Shown here: piece by piece, positions 18,165-27,134 of the stretch
Numbering within the stretch: the first letter of the stretch is position 1
Layout of the letters: every line of letters starts with the position of its first letter
DNA from: Sphingopyxis bauzanensis
GTDB taxonomy: Bacteria > Pseudomonadota > Alphaproteobacteria > Sphingomonadales > Sphingomonadaceae
DNA length: 64,000 nt
Reading direction: 5' to 3'
NCBI RefSeq assembly: GCF_002205675.1
Contig: NZ_NISK01000002.1
Location: 705,076 to 769,075 of the forward strand
Translations under genes and position numbers: made by a program
The notes under the pieces: generated by a model
Told to the model about the DNA's origin: nothing
Seen by the model: only the letters and a program-made list of their open reading frames with translations
Databases searched by the model: none

Positions 18165-19455
18165 AAATCAAGACATCCACCGTGTGGATCAACACCCCGA
18201 CCAGTCCGCCAACCAGCGTCCCGTTGATCCGGATAAATTGCAGGTCGTCTCCCACCGCATTTTCCAGCCGGTCCGTGATCGTCTTCGCATCCCAGCCGCG
18301 GATCGTGTCCGACACCAGCTTGAGCGCGGTTTCGCCATAGCTGTCGACCACGCCGACGACGGCGCGGCGCGCATAGCGGTTGAGCGTGCGCTTGATATGG
18401 GCATCCTCACCCAGCATCGCACCAAACTGGGTCACCAGTTCGCCGATCCGCCCCGCCAGCATCGTGTCGGGATTGCGCGCCGCCTTGAGCAGAGCGCCGC
18501 GGCCCTGCTCCCACAATCCGTCGAGCCAGCGTTTGACCGCTTTGTTTTCGAGCAGCTCGTCGCGGACCTTGGCGACCTTGGCTTTGACTTCGGGGTCGTG
18601 CTGCAGGTCGAGCGCCATTTTGGCGAGCCCTTCCTCGACGCGGATGCGCAGCGGGTGTGTCTCATCGACTGCCATTTCGCTGAGCAGCTTCGACAGCCCC
18701 GCGACGATACGGTTGGAAATGCTTTCGTCGAGCCCCGTGAAACGGACAATCGCGTTCGAATTATCGTGAACCATCTGATGAATCAGGTGATCGTTGAGTT
18801 CGAGCGTCTTCGATCCCCATTTGACCATCGCATCGAGCAATGGCTGGTGCCGCCCTTCGGCCAGCGCGGCCTGTAATGCCTGCCCCAGCAATGGCGCAAC
18901 ATCGAGTTCGCGCAGGCGGTCGGCGATCGCCGATTTGACCATTCCGCCGAGGCGCTGCTGGTCGAGCGCCCCCAGCGCGTCGGCGATGATCCGCGACGCG
19001 CCGATCTTGAGCCGCCCGCCGCCCTCGGCGGGTTGCGACAGGAAGGCACCGACGGCGCCTGCGACATCGAGCGCCTGCATCTTGCGCGCGATCAGGCGCG
19101 GCAGCAGGAAATTGGTGAGCAGGAAGCGCGCCAGCGTATCGCCGATACGGTTCTTGTTGCGCGGCACGATCGCGGTGTGCGGGATCGGGATGCCCATCGG
19201 GTGGCGGAACAAAGCGGTAACCGCAAACCAGTCAGCGAGCCCGCCGACCATCGCCGCCTCTGCAAAAGCGCGCACAAAACCCACCGCAGGGTGGACGTCC
19301 TGATAAAATTTGGCGGTGATGAACACCAGCGCCATCAGCCCCAGCATCCCCGTGGCGACGACACGAATGTTCAGTCCGCCGGTCGGAACGGCAACGCCCA
19401 CCCGCAGGGGGTGGGCGCTTCCGGTCTCGTCCGGGGTCGAAATCTTGTCCATCAT
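18163..19455 (-). CDS. DUF445 (YjiN-like) membrane protein
   Basis: A 430-residue protein of the DUF445 family. Residues about 30-50 form a membrane anchor (VVATGMLGLMALVFITAKF), followed by the family segment GGLADWFAVTALFRHPMGIPIPHT. The long middle is helical, and the C-terminus ends in a second hydrophobic stretch (INGTLVGGLVGVLIHTV). Function is not established for the family. The topology suggests a membrane-anchored scaffold. ATG codons occur at 19455 and 19452. I use the first. Confidence 0.85.
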   Translation of the reverse strand: MMDKISTPDETGSAHPLRVGVAVPTGGLNIRVVATGMLGLMALVFITAKFYQDVHPAVGFVRAFAEAAMVGGLADWFAVTALFRHPMGIPIPHTAIVPRNKNRIGDTLARFLLTNFLLPRLIARKMQALDVAGAVGAFLSQPAEGGGRLKIGASRIIADALGALDQQRLGGMVKSAIADRLRELDVAPLLGQALQAALAEGRHQPLLDAMVKWGSKTLELNDHLIHQMVHDNSNAIVRFTGLDESISNRIVAGLSKLLSEMAVDETHPLRIRVEEGLAKMALDLQHDPEVKAKVAKVRDELLENKAVKRWLDGLWEQGRGALLKAARNPDTMLAGRIGELVTQFGAMLGEDAHIKRTLNRYARRAVVGVVDSYGETALKLVSDTIRGWDAKTITDRLENAVGDDLQFIRINGTLVGGLVGVLIHTVDVLI

Positions 19456-19518
19456 GCGCCTAAAATGGCGAAGCGCCGCAAAAGTTGCAACCGAGGCGGC
19501 ACATTTGGCCGCGCTCGA

Positions 19519-22500
19519 TCACTCGGCCGGTTGCGGGGCAGGCACGCCATGGGGCTTGGTATCGTCGCCTTCCTCATAAGTGAGCAGATTGCGCGAGAAG
19601 AACCGGCCCAGCCGTTTCTCCACACTATCGGCCAGACTGAAGCCCGCGGGAACGATCAGCAGCGTCAGTAGCGTCGACAGGATCAGACCGCCGATCACGA
19701 CCACGCCCATCGGCGCGCGCCATGCGCCATCGCCCGACAGCGAAATCGCCGTCGGCACCATGCCCGCGACCATGGCGACCGTGGTCATCACGATCGGCTG
19801 GGCGCGCTTGCGGCCGGCATCGAGCAACGCTTCCATCTTGCCGACCCCGTGATCCATTTCCTCGATCGCAAAATCGACGAGTAGGATCGAGTTTTTGGCG
19901 ACGATGCCGAGCAGCATGAGCAGCCCGATATAGACCGGCATCGAGATTTCCATGCCGGTGATCGCGAGGCCCAGCAGCCCGCCAAGCGGCGCGAGCAGCA
20001 GCGACGACATGTTGACCAGCGGCGACAGGAAACGGCGATAGAGCAGCACCAGCGTCGAGAACACCAGCAACAACCCCGACACCACGGCGATCAGGAAGTT
20101 GGTGATCAATTCGGCCTGCCACTTGGCGTCGCCCTGCACGACTTTGCGGATACCCTGCGGCATTTCTTTAACCGCGGGCAGTTCGTTGATCTTCTTCTGC
20201 GCGTCGCCGGTGACCAGCCCCGGCGCCAGGTCGGCACCGATGACGATACGCCGCGTCTGGTTATAGCGGCGCAGTTCGGTCGGCCCGGCGCCAAACCCGA
20301 TTTCGGCGACTGACTTCAACGGCACGGTGGTCCCGCGGGACGTCGGCACCGGCAGATTCTCGATCGTCGCCAGGCTACGGCGCGAATCTTCGGACAGCAG
20401 CACCCGGATCGGAATCTGGCGATCGGACAGCGAGAATTTCGCCGCATTCTGGTCGATGTCACCCAAGGTCGCGATACGGATCGTCTGGCTGAGCGACGCC
20501 GTCGTCACGCCGAGTTCGGCGGCGAGGTCCATGCGCGGATTGACGATGATTTCAGGGCGCGGAATATCACCCTCGATCCGCGGCGCGCGAAGTTCCTTCA
20601 CCCCGCCCATCTGCGCCACGATCGTGCGGGCGTGTTTTTCGAGCGCGACCGGATCATCGCCGCCGATCACCATCGTGATGTCGCGTCCTGAAAAGCCGCC
20701 CGACTGGCTCTGGAAATTGACGCGCGCATCGGGAATCGCGGCCAGCTTGGATTGCAGACTACGTTCCCATTCGACGCTGGTTATCTCGCGATCTTTCTTG
20801 AGCGTGATAAAGCCATTCCCGCCGCCGACATTGACGTCATAGAAAGCAGTTTGCACGACCGGGCTATTGTCGAGAACTTCCCCGATCTGCCGCGCGATGT
20901 TTTCACTTTGCGACAGGGTCGAGCCGGGCGGCAGTTCATAACGAACCTGGCTATAATCGCTGTTGGTCGTCGGCTGGAACTGCTGCGGCAGCACCATGAA
21001 CAAGCCGATGCTGGACAGGAAAGCGAGCAAGCCGATGCCGACGATCCAAACGCGGTGATCGTGCAGCCGCGCCCAAGCCCGCTGGACCATGAACTTTGCC
21101 CAATGGGTGAACGACCACTGTCGCAGCCCCATCGCATAGACGGCAGCACCGATCAGAATGGCAATCAGACCGGTAGCAAGGAAGGTGACAATCGCCATGA
21201 GCGGCGTCAGCACCAGGAAATGGATCGCTGGATTCGGGCCGTCCTGCCCCGCGGGAACGGGCTGGAAGTATGAGAAGATCGAATAGAGGACATAGAGTCC
21301 TGCCAGAACGAGCGGTACCGCCAGAAAGGCGATCCTGGTCCGGGTTCCGTCATAACGCGCGCGCACTGCCTGCTGCTTGGTGCTGTCGAGCGTCCACGCC
21401 AGCAGTCGTTCATAACGATCGACCCACGGCCCTGCCGCATGCTCCTGCTCACCTTGCGCCGACAGGAAATAGGCGGCGATCATTGGCGTAATCATGCGCG
21501 CGACTGCAAGGCTGACGAGCACCGCGAACACCACGGTCATTCCGAACTGGACAAAGAATTGCCCCGAAATTCCGGGCATCAGCGCCACCGGCAGGAACAC
21601 CGCAACGATCGACATCGTTGTCGCGACGACGGCCAGGCCGATTTCGTCGGCGGCGTCTATCGACGCTTGATAGGCGGTTTTGCCCATGCGCATGTGCCGG
21701 ACAATATTTTCGATCTCGACGATCGCGTCATCGACCAGCACCCCCGCGACCAGGCTGAGCGCGAGCAGCGACAGGCTGTTCAGCGAAAAGCCCATCAGGT
21801 CCATGAACCAGAAGGTCGGGATCGCCGACAAGGGAATCGCCAGCGCCGAAATCAGCGTCGCGCGCCAGTCGCGCAGGAACAAGAACACGACGATGACGGC
21901 GAGCACCGCCCCCTCGCCCATCGCGAGCATCGAACTGCGATATTGTTCCTTCGTATATTCGGTGCGCGTGAACAGAATCTTGAAGTCAACCTTGGGGTTC
22001 GCCTTCTTGATCTCAGCCAGCTTTTTCATCGTCTCGTCATGAACGGTGACGTCCGACGCACCCTTGGCCTTTTCGATCGAGAAGCTGAGCACCTGACGAC
22101 CCTTGATCTTCGCCAGGTTGCGCTGTTCGGCATAGCCGTCGGTTACTTTGGCGACGTCGGACAGGCGCACGGTGCGACCATTGCCAATCGACAGGCGTGA
22201 GTTGCCAAGGTCCAACGCGTTGGCGGCGTTACCCAGCACGCGAACAGCCTGTTCGGAGCCGGCAATTTCGGTACGGCCGCCCGCGGCGTTAACGTTGGTC
22301 TGGCGCAGCTGCTGGTTAACCTGACTCGCGGTCAGGCCATAGCTTTGCATGCGCGCGGGATCGAGGATGACGCGAATTTCGCGATCGACCCCGCCAGAAC
22401 GGCGGACTTGGCTCATGCCGGGGATTGCGAGCAAATCTTTCGCGACCGTATTATCGACATACCATGAAAGCTGTTCGAGCGTCATGTCGGATGCCTCGAC

Positions 22501-22935
22501 CGCGAAGTAGGTAATAGGGCCACCGGCGATGTCGACGCGTACCACCTGCGGTTCCAAAATCCCGTCGGGCAGGTCGCTACGGATCTGCTGAACCGCCTGA
22601 TTCACGTCGTTATAAGCGCGGTCGATCGGGGTGCCGATTGCGAACTGCACCATCGTGCGGCTGTTGCCTTCGCTGACATAAGACGACATTTCGTCGACGC
22701 CGCTGACGCCGCGTACCGCCGCCTCGACGCGCTGAGTGACCTGCGTCTCCAATTCAGTCGGCGCGGCACCGGGTTGGACCACGATGACCTGCACCGCCGG
22801 AAATTCGATGTCCGGATTATCGTTGACGTCCATCCGGTTAAAACTGACAATCCCGGCCAGCAACAACAGCACGAACATGACGATCGGCGGCACCGGATTG
22901 CGGATGCACCAGGCGGAAATGTTGCGAAAGCTCAT
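19519..22935 (-). CDS. RND efflux transporter permease (HAE1-like)
   Basis: A 1,138-residue inner-membrane proton-driven pump of the AcrB superfamily. The proton-relay Asp pair is in [14 protein letters not shown], and the matching Lys region is [13 protein letters not shown] in the second half. Periplasmic porter domains follow helices 1 and 7. It is longer than typical AcrB (about 1,050), because residues about 530-605 hold a Gly/Pro loop and two extra hydrophobic stretches before helix 7. Many paralogues of this 'MSFRNISAW' type occur in sphingomonads. The adaptor gene lies 38 bp upstream. No outer-membrane factor is encoded nearby, so a TolC-like partner must come from elsewhere. Confidence 0.92.
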   Translation of the reverse strand: MSFRNISAWCIRNPVPPIVMFVLLLLAGIVSFNRMDVNDNPDIEFPAVQVIVVQPGAAPTELETQVTQRVEAAVRGVSGVDEMSSYVSEGNSRTMVQFAIGTPIDRAYNDVNQAVQQIRSDLPDGILEPQVVRVDIAGGPITYFAVEASDMTLEQLSWYVDNTVAKDLLAIPGMSQVRRSGGVDREIRVILDPARMQSYGLTASQVNQQLRQTNVNAAGGRTEIAGSEQAVRVLGNAANALDLGNSRLSIGNGRTVRLSDVAKVTDGYAEQRNLAKIKGRQVLSFSIEKAKGASDVTVHDETMKKLAEIKKANPKVDFKILFTRTEYTKEQYRSSMLAMGEGAVLAVIVVFLFLRDWRATLISALAIPLSAIPTFWFMDLMGFSLNSLSLLALSLVAGVLVDDAIVEIENIVRHMRMGKTAYQASIDAADEIGLAVVATTMSIVAVFLPVALMPGISGQFFVQFGMTVVFAVLVSLAVARMITPMIAAYFLSAQGEQEHAAGPWVDRYERLLAWTLDSTKQQAVRARYDGTRTRIAFLAVPLVLAGLYVLYSIFSYFQPVPAGQDGPNPAIHFLVLTPLMAIVTFLATGLIAILIGAAVYAMGLRQWSFTHWAKFMVQRAWARLHDHRVWIVGIGLLAFLSSIGLFMVLPQQFQPTTNSDYSQVRYELPPGSTLSQSENIARQIGEVLDNSPVVQTAFYDVNVGGGNGFITLKKDREITSVEWERSLQSKLAAIPDARVNFQSQSGGFSGRDITMVIGGDDPVALEKHARTIVAQMGGVKELRAPRIEGDIPRPEIIVNPRMDLAAELGVTTASLSQTIRIATLGDIDQNAAKFSLSDRQIPIRVLLSEDSRRSLATIENLPVPTSRGTTVPLKSVAEIGFGAGPTELRRYNQTRRIVIGADLAPGLVTGDAQKKINELPAVKEMPQGIRKVVQGDAKWQAELITNFLIAVVSGLLLVFSTLVLLYRRFLSPLVNMSSLLLAPLGGLLGLAITGMEISMPVYIGLLMLLGIVAKNSILLVDFAIEEMDHGVGKMEALLDAGRKRAQPIVMTTVAMVAGMVPTAISLSGDGAWRAPMGVVVIGGLILSTLLTLLIVPAGFSLADSVEKRLGRFFSRNLLTYEEGDDTKPHGVPAPQPAE

Positions 22936-22973
22936 GATTCAAACGCCTTTTGTGCGCACGCGATCGGGGACGA

Positions 22974-24182
22974 TTATTGCGACGATTTCTGGATCACCGG
23001 CTTCACCTTGTCGCCGACGTTCAGGAAAGCGCCTGCCAGCACGACCACTTTTTCCTGGCCGGTAAGCCCCGACGCGATCGACACGCCGTCATCGGTGACG
23101 GTGCCAACCTTGATCGCGCGGCGCTGGATGGTGTCTTTGTTATCGACGATCAGGACATAATTGCCCTCGGGGCCGCTCTGGACGGCGCTTTCTGGCAGCA
23201 GCGGGGCTTCGTCGGTGCCCGAAATCAACCGCGCGTCGGCAAAACCGCCGGGGCGCAGCGCGGCGCTGTACGGCACCGCGATCCGGACCATGCCCTGCCG
23301 CGTGTCGGGGTTGATCACGGGCGACACCTGCCAGACCTGACCCTCGACGTTCAGGTTGCTGCCGACGGGCGTGATCGTCGCGCGCGTTCCAACACGCACG
23401 CGCTGCAAATCGGCCTCGGCCATCTGCGCCAGCAATTCCATCTCACCGCCGCGCGCCATGCGGAACAAGACGCCGCTGCCGGCGCCAACGATCTGACCGG
23501 GTTCGACGCCGCGCGTCAGCACCAGGCCAGCCGCTGGGGCGACGATGTTCAGGCGACCATTGCGCGCCTGGGCCTCGGCATATTGGGCTTGCGCGACGCG
23601 GACGCGCGCGTTCGCTGCATCGCGGGTGGCGCGCTTGCGGTCCATGTCTGCCTTCGAAATGAAACCGCGCGACACCAGCGCTTCGGCACGCGTCAGTTCC
23701 GCTTGCGCCAGATCGGCGTCGGCCTGCGCCACACGAATCGAGGCGGCGAGACTTGCCGCTTGCTGTGTCTGCACCGAACGATCGATGATCGCGAGCGGCT
23801 GTCCGGCACCGACCCACTGACCGGGCTCGACCAGCACGCGAACGACTTGCCCGCCTTCGCCGGCGATCCCGACGGGCATTTCGCGTCGTGCCGCGATTGT
23901 GCCATTGGTCGAAATGGTCGACTGAACCGACACGCGGCCCGGTACCATCACGGTGATGCTCGGCATCGCTGCGGCGCCTGCGCCGCCTGCCGCGCCGCCA
24001 GCGCCCGCGGCACCGTCTTTGCTCGAGCTGAAAGCGTACCAAGTCGCTGCCAGGGCGAGCGCGATCAGCACCAGTGCGATGATCAGGCGCGTCCGTTTGC
24101 GGCGGCTGTCCGCCTCGTCATAATAGCTCTCGGTCGAACCCGCGAGGCTGTCCATCACATCCACTTTCCGCTCGTAGTTCAC
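22974..24182 (-). CDS. RND efflux periplasmic adaptor subunit (MFP)
   Basis: A 402-residue membrane fusion protein linking the pump to an outer-membrane channel. A GTG at 24182 preceded by AGGAGG at about 8 nt is the best start. An in-frame ATG lies 27 bp downstream. After a short charged cytosolic lead comes one membrane helix (LIIALVLIALALAATWYAF), then the lipoyl/barrel-sandwich halves (VGIAGEGGQVVRVLVEPG; NIVAPAAGLVLTRGVEPG) flanking a coiled hairpin, and the beta-barrel and proximal domains. It precedes the permease on the same strand and a sigma-70-like promoter lies about 100 bp upstream. Confidence 0.92.
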   Translation of the reverse strand: MNYERKVDVMDSLAGSTESYYDEADSRRKRTRLIIALVLIALALAATWYAFSSSKDGAAGAGGAAGGAGAAAMPSITVMVPGRVSVQSTISTNGTIAARREMPVGIAGEGGQVVRVLVEPGQWVGAGQPLAIIDRSVQTQQAASLAASIRVAQADADLAQAELTRAEALVSRGFISKADMDRKRATRDAANARVRVAQAQYAEAQARNGRLNIVAPAAGLVLTRGVEPGQIVGAGSGVLFRMARGGEMELLAQMAEADLQRVRVGTRATITPVGSNLNVEGQVWQVSPVINPDTRQGMVRIAVPYSAALRPGGFADARLISGTDEAPLLPESAVQSGPEGNYVLIVDNKDTIQRRAIKVGTVTDDGVSIASGLTGQEKVVVLAGAFLNVGDKVKPVIQKSSQ

Positions 24183-24281
24183 GCCGAAATCCTCCTGCCT
24201 CAAGCGGCATCCGATGCGGCAAGCGCGACAGCGCTCCGCCCCCTCAGGCCCGCACGACAGGACCGAAATCCCGTATGAGGT

Positions 24282-24310
24282 GTATTACCCAATTAAATCA
24301 CCACTTGCAA
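24282..24310 (-). promoter_or_regulatory. Predicted sigma-70-type promoter for the RND operon
   Basis: On the minus strand TTGCAA (24310-24305) is separated by exactly 17 bp from TAATAC (24287-24282), a good -35/-10 pair in an AT-rich island within GC-rich DNA. Transcription would begin near 24275 and leave a leader of about 90 nt before the adaptor GTG at 24182. Confidence 0.55.
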
Positions 24311-24323
24311 GAGGCCAAAACCG

Positions 24324-24367
24324 GTCCCCGCGTCTAAGCCCCCGGCGCGTGGGTCTTAGGCGGGGAC
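24324..24367. other. Long imperfect hairpin upstream of the RND promoter
   Basis: GTCCCCGC (24324-24331) is complementary to GCGGGGAC (24360-24367), and the arms continue with partial pairing toward a CCC/GGG inner step. It lies between the GlsB terminator and the RND promoter. It may back up termination or serve as a binding site for a regulator of the pump, as no regulator gene is adjacent. Confidence 0.4.
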
Positions 24368-24396
24368 AGCCCCAATTTCCAGTGGTTAGAGACATG

Positions 24397-24432
24397 AAAA
24401 AGGGCGGCGCGCCTGACGGCGAGCCACCCTTT
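24397..24432 (-). terminator. Rho-independent terminator after first GlsB gene
   Basis: AAAGGG and GGC (24399-24408 region) pair with GCC and CCCTTT (24423-24432). Read on the minus strand the stem ends in CCCTTTTTCATG, giving a U-run. It lies about 45 bp beyond the stop of the GlsB/YeaQ gene at 24475. Confidence 0.7.
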
Positions 24433-24474
24433 GATCCGGCCAGGGTCGAACGACCCAGCGCCGGTGTTATCGAT

Positions 24475-24744
24475 TCAGCGGACGCGTCCGCGGCGCACCA
24501 GATTGACGATGGCAAGCAGCACGACCGCGCCGATGAAGGCGGTGAGAAGGGTCATCGGGTCAAAGGCGTTGCCGCGCAGGTGACCGCCGCCGAGGAACTG
24601 GCCGAACAGAAAGCGGCCGAGGATCGAACCGATACAGCCGACGATGATGTTGAGGAAGATGCCTTGCTGGGCATCAGTACGCATCACGATGCTGGCCAAC
24701 CAGCCGATCACGCCGCCCATGATGATTGCGATAATGAAATCCAT
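24475..24744 (-). CDS. GlsB/YeaQ/YmgE family stress-response membrane protein, copy 1
   Basis: An 89-residue protein with three hydrophobic segments, of the transglycosylase-associated family (PF04226). It shows the family's IIMGGVIGWLASIVMRTDAQQG N-terminal pattern (in short, GWLASIVMRTDAQQG), a glycine-rich second helix and a short RRGRVR tail. Such small inner-membrane proteins are linked with general stress in several bacteria, but their mechanism is unknown. It is a close paralogue of the next gene upstream, with the same tail (RRGxVR), so the pair arose by tandem duplication. A small hairpin lies in its leader (24774-24789). Confidence 0.88.
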   Translation of the reverse strand: MDFIIAIIMGGVIGWLASIVMRTDAQQGIFLNIIVGCIGSILGRFLFGQFLGGGHLRGNAFDPMTLLTAFIGAVVLLAIVNLVRRGRVR

Positions 24745-24773
24745 GATTTTGACCCCCTACGATCATTGATGGT

Positions 24774-24789
24774 GCCCGACATTGCGGGC
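24774..24789 (-). promoter_or_regulatory. Leader hairpin of GlsB copy 1
   Basis: GCCCG (24774-24778) pairs with CGGGC (24785-24789) about 30 bp upstream of the start codon at 24744. The second copy has a similar but stronger hairpin in the same place, which hints at a shared post-transcriptional control. Confidence 0.35.
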
Positions 24790-24831
24790 AGGCATTTGAT
24801 AACCCGGATATTTGAAAACGCCTAATAGAAT

Positions 24832-24859
24832 GGCGGCGGTGCCATCCTGCACCGCCGCC
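24832..24859 (-). terminator. Terminator-like hairpin between the two GlsB genes, 11-bp perfect stem
   Basis: GGCGGCGGTGC (24832-24842), a 6-nt loop, and GCACCGCCGCC (24849-24859) form a perfect stem 15 bp beyond the stop of GlsB copy 2 (24875). The run after it on the minus strand is ATTCTATTAG, only partly T-rich. It would separate the two paralogues into two transcripts or attenuate read-through. Confidence 0.65.
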
Positions 24860-24874
24860 ATACCGATTTGCTGA

Positions 24875-25138
24875 TTAACGAACGCTGCCGCGGCGAATCA
24901 GATTGATGATCCCGAGCAACACCACCGCGCCGATAAACGCCCACAACAGACCGATCGGGCTGAAGGTGTCGAGGCTGGCACCCATGCCGAAAAAGCTGCC
25001 GAGGAAATTGCCCAGGAATGCCCCGACGATGCCAACGACGACATTCAGGATGATGCCCTGCTGTCCGTCGGTGCGCATGACGATGCTCGCCAACCAGCCG
25101 ATAATACCGCCAACGATCAAAGTAATGATCAAGCCCAT
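24875..25138 (-). CDS. GlsB/YeaQ/YmgE family stress-response membrane protein, copy 2
   Basis: An 87-residue three-helix membrane protein of the same family as its neighbour (GWLASIVMRTDGQQG, then NVVVGIVGAFLGNFLG). The ATG at 25138 is chosen because the protein then begins MGLIITLIVGG as the family does, and GAAGGGA lies just upstream. An in-frame extension to 25213 would add a polar lead not seen in the family. The pair differ mostly in the loop between helices 2 and 3. The leader contains a 7-bp hairpin (25158-25183), and a perfect CRP-type site lies 224 bp upstream. Confidence 0.9.
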   Translation of the reverse strand: MGLIITLIVGGIIGWLASIVMRTDGQQGIILNVVVGIVGAFLGNFLGSFFGMGASLDTFSPIGLLWAFIGAVVLLGIINLIRRGSVR

Positions 25139-25157
25139 GATTTTTCCCTTCCTGAAC

Positions 25158-25183
25158 AGCCGGGCAAACGCAGATACCCGGCT
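25158..25183 (-). promoter_or_regulatory. Leader hairpin of GlsB copy 2
   Basis: AGCCGGG (25158-25164) pairs with CCCGGCT (25177-25183), leaving a 12-nt loop. The stem ends only about 10 nt from the Shine-Dalgarno sequence of the GlsB gene, so it could influence ribosome access, mRNA stability or temperature response. Confidence 0.4.
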
Positions 25184-25361
25184 GAAATAAAACGTCCGGT
25201 CGCGCCCAGACATCGTTTCAACGATGCCAACACAATGCGGAGAGGAAGCGAAAGGTTCCCGGCCGGCCGCAAAGGGCGCGGCCGGGAAAGTGGGATCAGT
25301 TCCAGATCAAAGAACTGCTCCGGGTCGCAACGACGGCTTAAGCAGCCCCGTGCGACCGCGA

Positions 25362-25377
25362 TGTGACATCCGTCACA
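25362..25377. promoter_or_regulatory. Perfect CRP-type palindrome
   Basis: TGTGACATCCGTCACA fits TGTGA-N6-TCACA at all ten fixed positions, the classical cAMP-receptor-protein consensus. On the plus strand a TAATAT hexamer follows at 25388-25393. On the minus strand the first gene is GlsB copy 2. Which transcript it controls is not clear. Confidence 0.6.
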
Positions 25378-25920
25378 GGCGCAAAAATAATATGCAAAAA
25401 AGTCGGGAGGTGGCGTTCGACGCAACGCGCGGCGATCAAACGAAATGGGGGCCGACATCGCTGCCAACCCCCACTATCCGGTCCTATCCCGGCATACTCC
25501 GTCTCACTTCATCCCGGTCCGCTTTTCTTACGATCAGCAGCCCGCAAAACGATGCGTTGCGGCGCACCCCGGAACAACCCGGCGACGGTTTGGTCGGCCC
25601 CCTTTCGGGGGCCGGCCGCACCTGGAAAGCCCTTCATCATCTCTTCCTGCGTCTGCCGAAGCAGTCGCTGTCCAAGCGATGGACTGCATTTCCTGTACCT
25701 GATCGGGTCCGCATCAACTCGTGGGAATCGCTACGTTCCGTGACCAGGCTATCGGTCGATTTCCTCGTAAGTCCGGCCCGTTCTCTTCTGGCTAGTCTTG
25801 CAACTACCCTTGATGTCCCGGCGGTCTTTCGTCTCTGTCGTCCGATGATTTGAAGCTGACATGAAGCTTTCCGAGCGCCAACAGAAAAACGTTCAAATGC
25901 CCTGTCCGAACGTCGGTCTC

Positions 25921-25929
25921 TGTGGATAA
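25921..25929. other. DnaA-box 9-mer
   Basis: TGTGGATAA is the exact complement of TTATCCACA, the high-affinity DnaA box. Only one perfect copy was found in this stretch, so it does not by itself mark an origin. It may be a titration or regulatory site. Confidence 0.35.
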
Positions 25930-25948
25930 GTCCGGCATTAGCAACAAG

Positions 25949-25999
25949 CGGATTCGGCGCAGCATTTTTGTAACAAGGCTGCAGCATTTTCGGATTCGG
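25949..25999. repeat. Mirror-ordered duplicated block
   Basis: CGGATTCGG (25949-25957) followed by GCAGCATTTTT (25959-25969) is repeated in swapped order as GCAGCATTTT (25981-25990) and CGGATTCGG (25991-25999). The purpose is unknown. It lies upstream of nothing on the plus strand and just beyond the nadA stop on the minus strand. Confidence 0.5.
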
Positions 26000-26072
26000 A
26001 TTTGCCGCGCTAGCAGTCGCCGGTCGTCCGCCGACTCGTAGCGGCGAGTCGCCAATCCGACTCGCTCGGGGA

Positions 26073-27062
26073 CTACGCCCGCCCTAAATCACCCTTGCCG
26101 ATCGTCCCCGACGCCATCTCGAGCATCCGGTCGAGGCTCTTGCGTGCTGCCAGCCGCAGGCCTTCCTCCATCTCGATCTGCGGCTTCAGGTCGCGCAGCG
26201 CGAGGTAGAGCTTTTCCATCGTGTTGAGCGCCATGTACGGGCAGATGTTGCAGTTGCAGTTGCCGTCCGCCCCTGGCGCCCCAATGAAGGTCTTTTCGGG
26301 GATCGCCAGTTCCATCTGGTGAATGATGTGCGGCTCGGTCGCGACGATCAGCGTGTCGCCGGGGAAGGTCTTGGCGAATTGCAGGATGCCACTGGTCGAT
26401 CCGACATAATCGGCGTGGTCGACAATGTGCGGTGGGCATTCGGGGTGCGCGGCAACCGGCGCGCCGGGGTGCTGCGCCTTCAGCTTGATGAGCTCGGTTT
26501 CGCTGAACGCTTCGTGGACGATGCACACGCCGGGCCAGAGCAGCATCTCGCGCCCGAACTTGCGGTTGAGATAGCCACCGAGGTGGCGGTCGGGGCCAAA
26601 GATGATCGGCTGGTTTTCGGGAATCTGGCTGATGATCGTCTCGGCGCTCGACGAGGTGACGATGATGTCGCTCAATGCCTTCACCGCCGCCGAGCAGTTG
26701 ATGTAGGTCAGCGCGATATGGTCGGGATGCTTTTCGCGAAAGCGCTTGAACTGTTCGGGCGGGCAGCTGTCTTCCAGACTGCACCCGGCGTCCATGTCGG
26801 GCAGGATGACGATCTTTTCCGGGCTCAGGATTTTTGCAGTCTCGGCCATGAACTTAACGCCGCAGAAAGCAATGACATCGGCGTCGGTGTCCGCCGCCTT
26901 GCGCGACAACTCGAGCGAATCGCCGACAAAATCAGCGAGATCCTGAATCTCGGGTTTTTGGTAATAATGCGCCAAAATCACCGCGTTGCGGTCTTTGCGG
27001 AGGCGCTCGATTTCAGCGCGGAGGTCGAGGCCCGAGAGATTCTCGCGGATGGGAGCAGTCAT
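26073..27062 (-). CDS. nadA: Quinolinate synthase A
   Basis: A 329-residue [4Fe-4S] enzyme that condenses iminoaspartate with dihydroxyacetone phosphate to quinolinate in NAD synthesis. The family pattern is clear: ILAHYYQKPEIQDLADFVGDS, FCGVKFMAETAKIL, YINCSAAVKA, and the Cys-rich end NCNICPYMALNTMEKL. The cluster-binding Cys residues should be those in FCGVKF, HPECPP and NCNICPY. The usual partner nadB is not in the window. Upstream on the same strand, 72 bp away, is an unrelated membrane protein gene. Confidence 0.96.
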   Translation of the reverse strand: MTAPIRENLSGLDLRAEIERLRKDRNAVILAHYYQKPEIQDLADFVGDSLELSRKAADTDADVIAFCGVKFMAETAKILSPEKIVILPDMDAGCSLEDSCPPEQFKRFREKHPDHIALTYINCSAAVKALSDIIVTSSSAETIISQIPENQPIIFGPDRHLGGYLNRKFGREMLLWPGVCIVHEAFSETELIKLKAQHPGAPVAAHPECPPHIVDHADYVGSTSGILQFAKTFPGDTLIVATEPHIIHQMELAIPEKTFIGAPGADGNCNCNICPYMALNTMEKLYLALRDLKPQIEMEEGLRLAARKSLDRMLEMASGTIGKGDLGRA

Positions 27063-27134
27063 CTCATTTCCTTATCTGGCTTTTGCCTTAGCGGTCCCCC
27101 TACACCGCCCCCCGCGGCAGAGCAATTCGCCGCA

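Larger units (their letters stand above)
25139..26072. other. Gene-free stretch of about 0.93 kb with several regulatory-looking motifs
   Basis: No reading frame here looks like a real protein: the open frames lack family motifs and ordinary codon bias for this genome. The base composition is less GC-rich than the flanks and contains AT clusters. It holds two strong inverted repeats (25256-25288 with 10-bp arms TTCCCGGCCG/CGGCCGGGAA, and 25596-25613), a perfect CRP-type palindrome (25362-25377), a DnaA-box 9-mer (25921-25929) and a duplicated CGGATTCGG/GCAGCATTTT block (25949-25999). A small RNA, a regulatory hub or a decayed gene are all possible. Confidence 0.6.

Noticed and set aside
25760-25790. 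RNase P-like word (TTTCCTC... AGTCCGG)
   Set aside because: Only a short resemblance to the conserved GAGGAAAGTCCGG block, wrong context, and no matching second conserved region.
25224-25853. Open frame of about 209 codons on the plus strand in the long gene-free stretch
   Set aside because: No family motif, rich in Arg/Pro/Ser in the manner of a chance frame in GC-rich DNA, and it runs through two hairpins and the CRP-type site.
25900-26010. Possible chromosome origin near the DnaA box
   Set aside because: Only one perfect DnaA box, no AT-rich unwinding element and no usual origin neighbours (hemE, dnaA, parAB) in the window.
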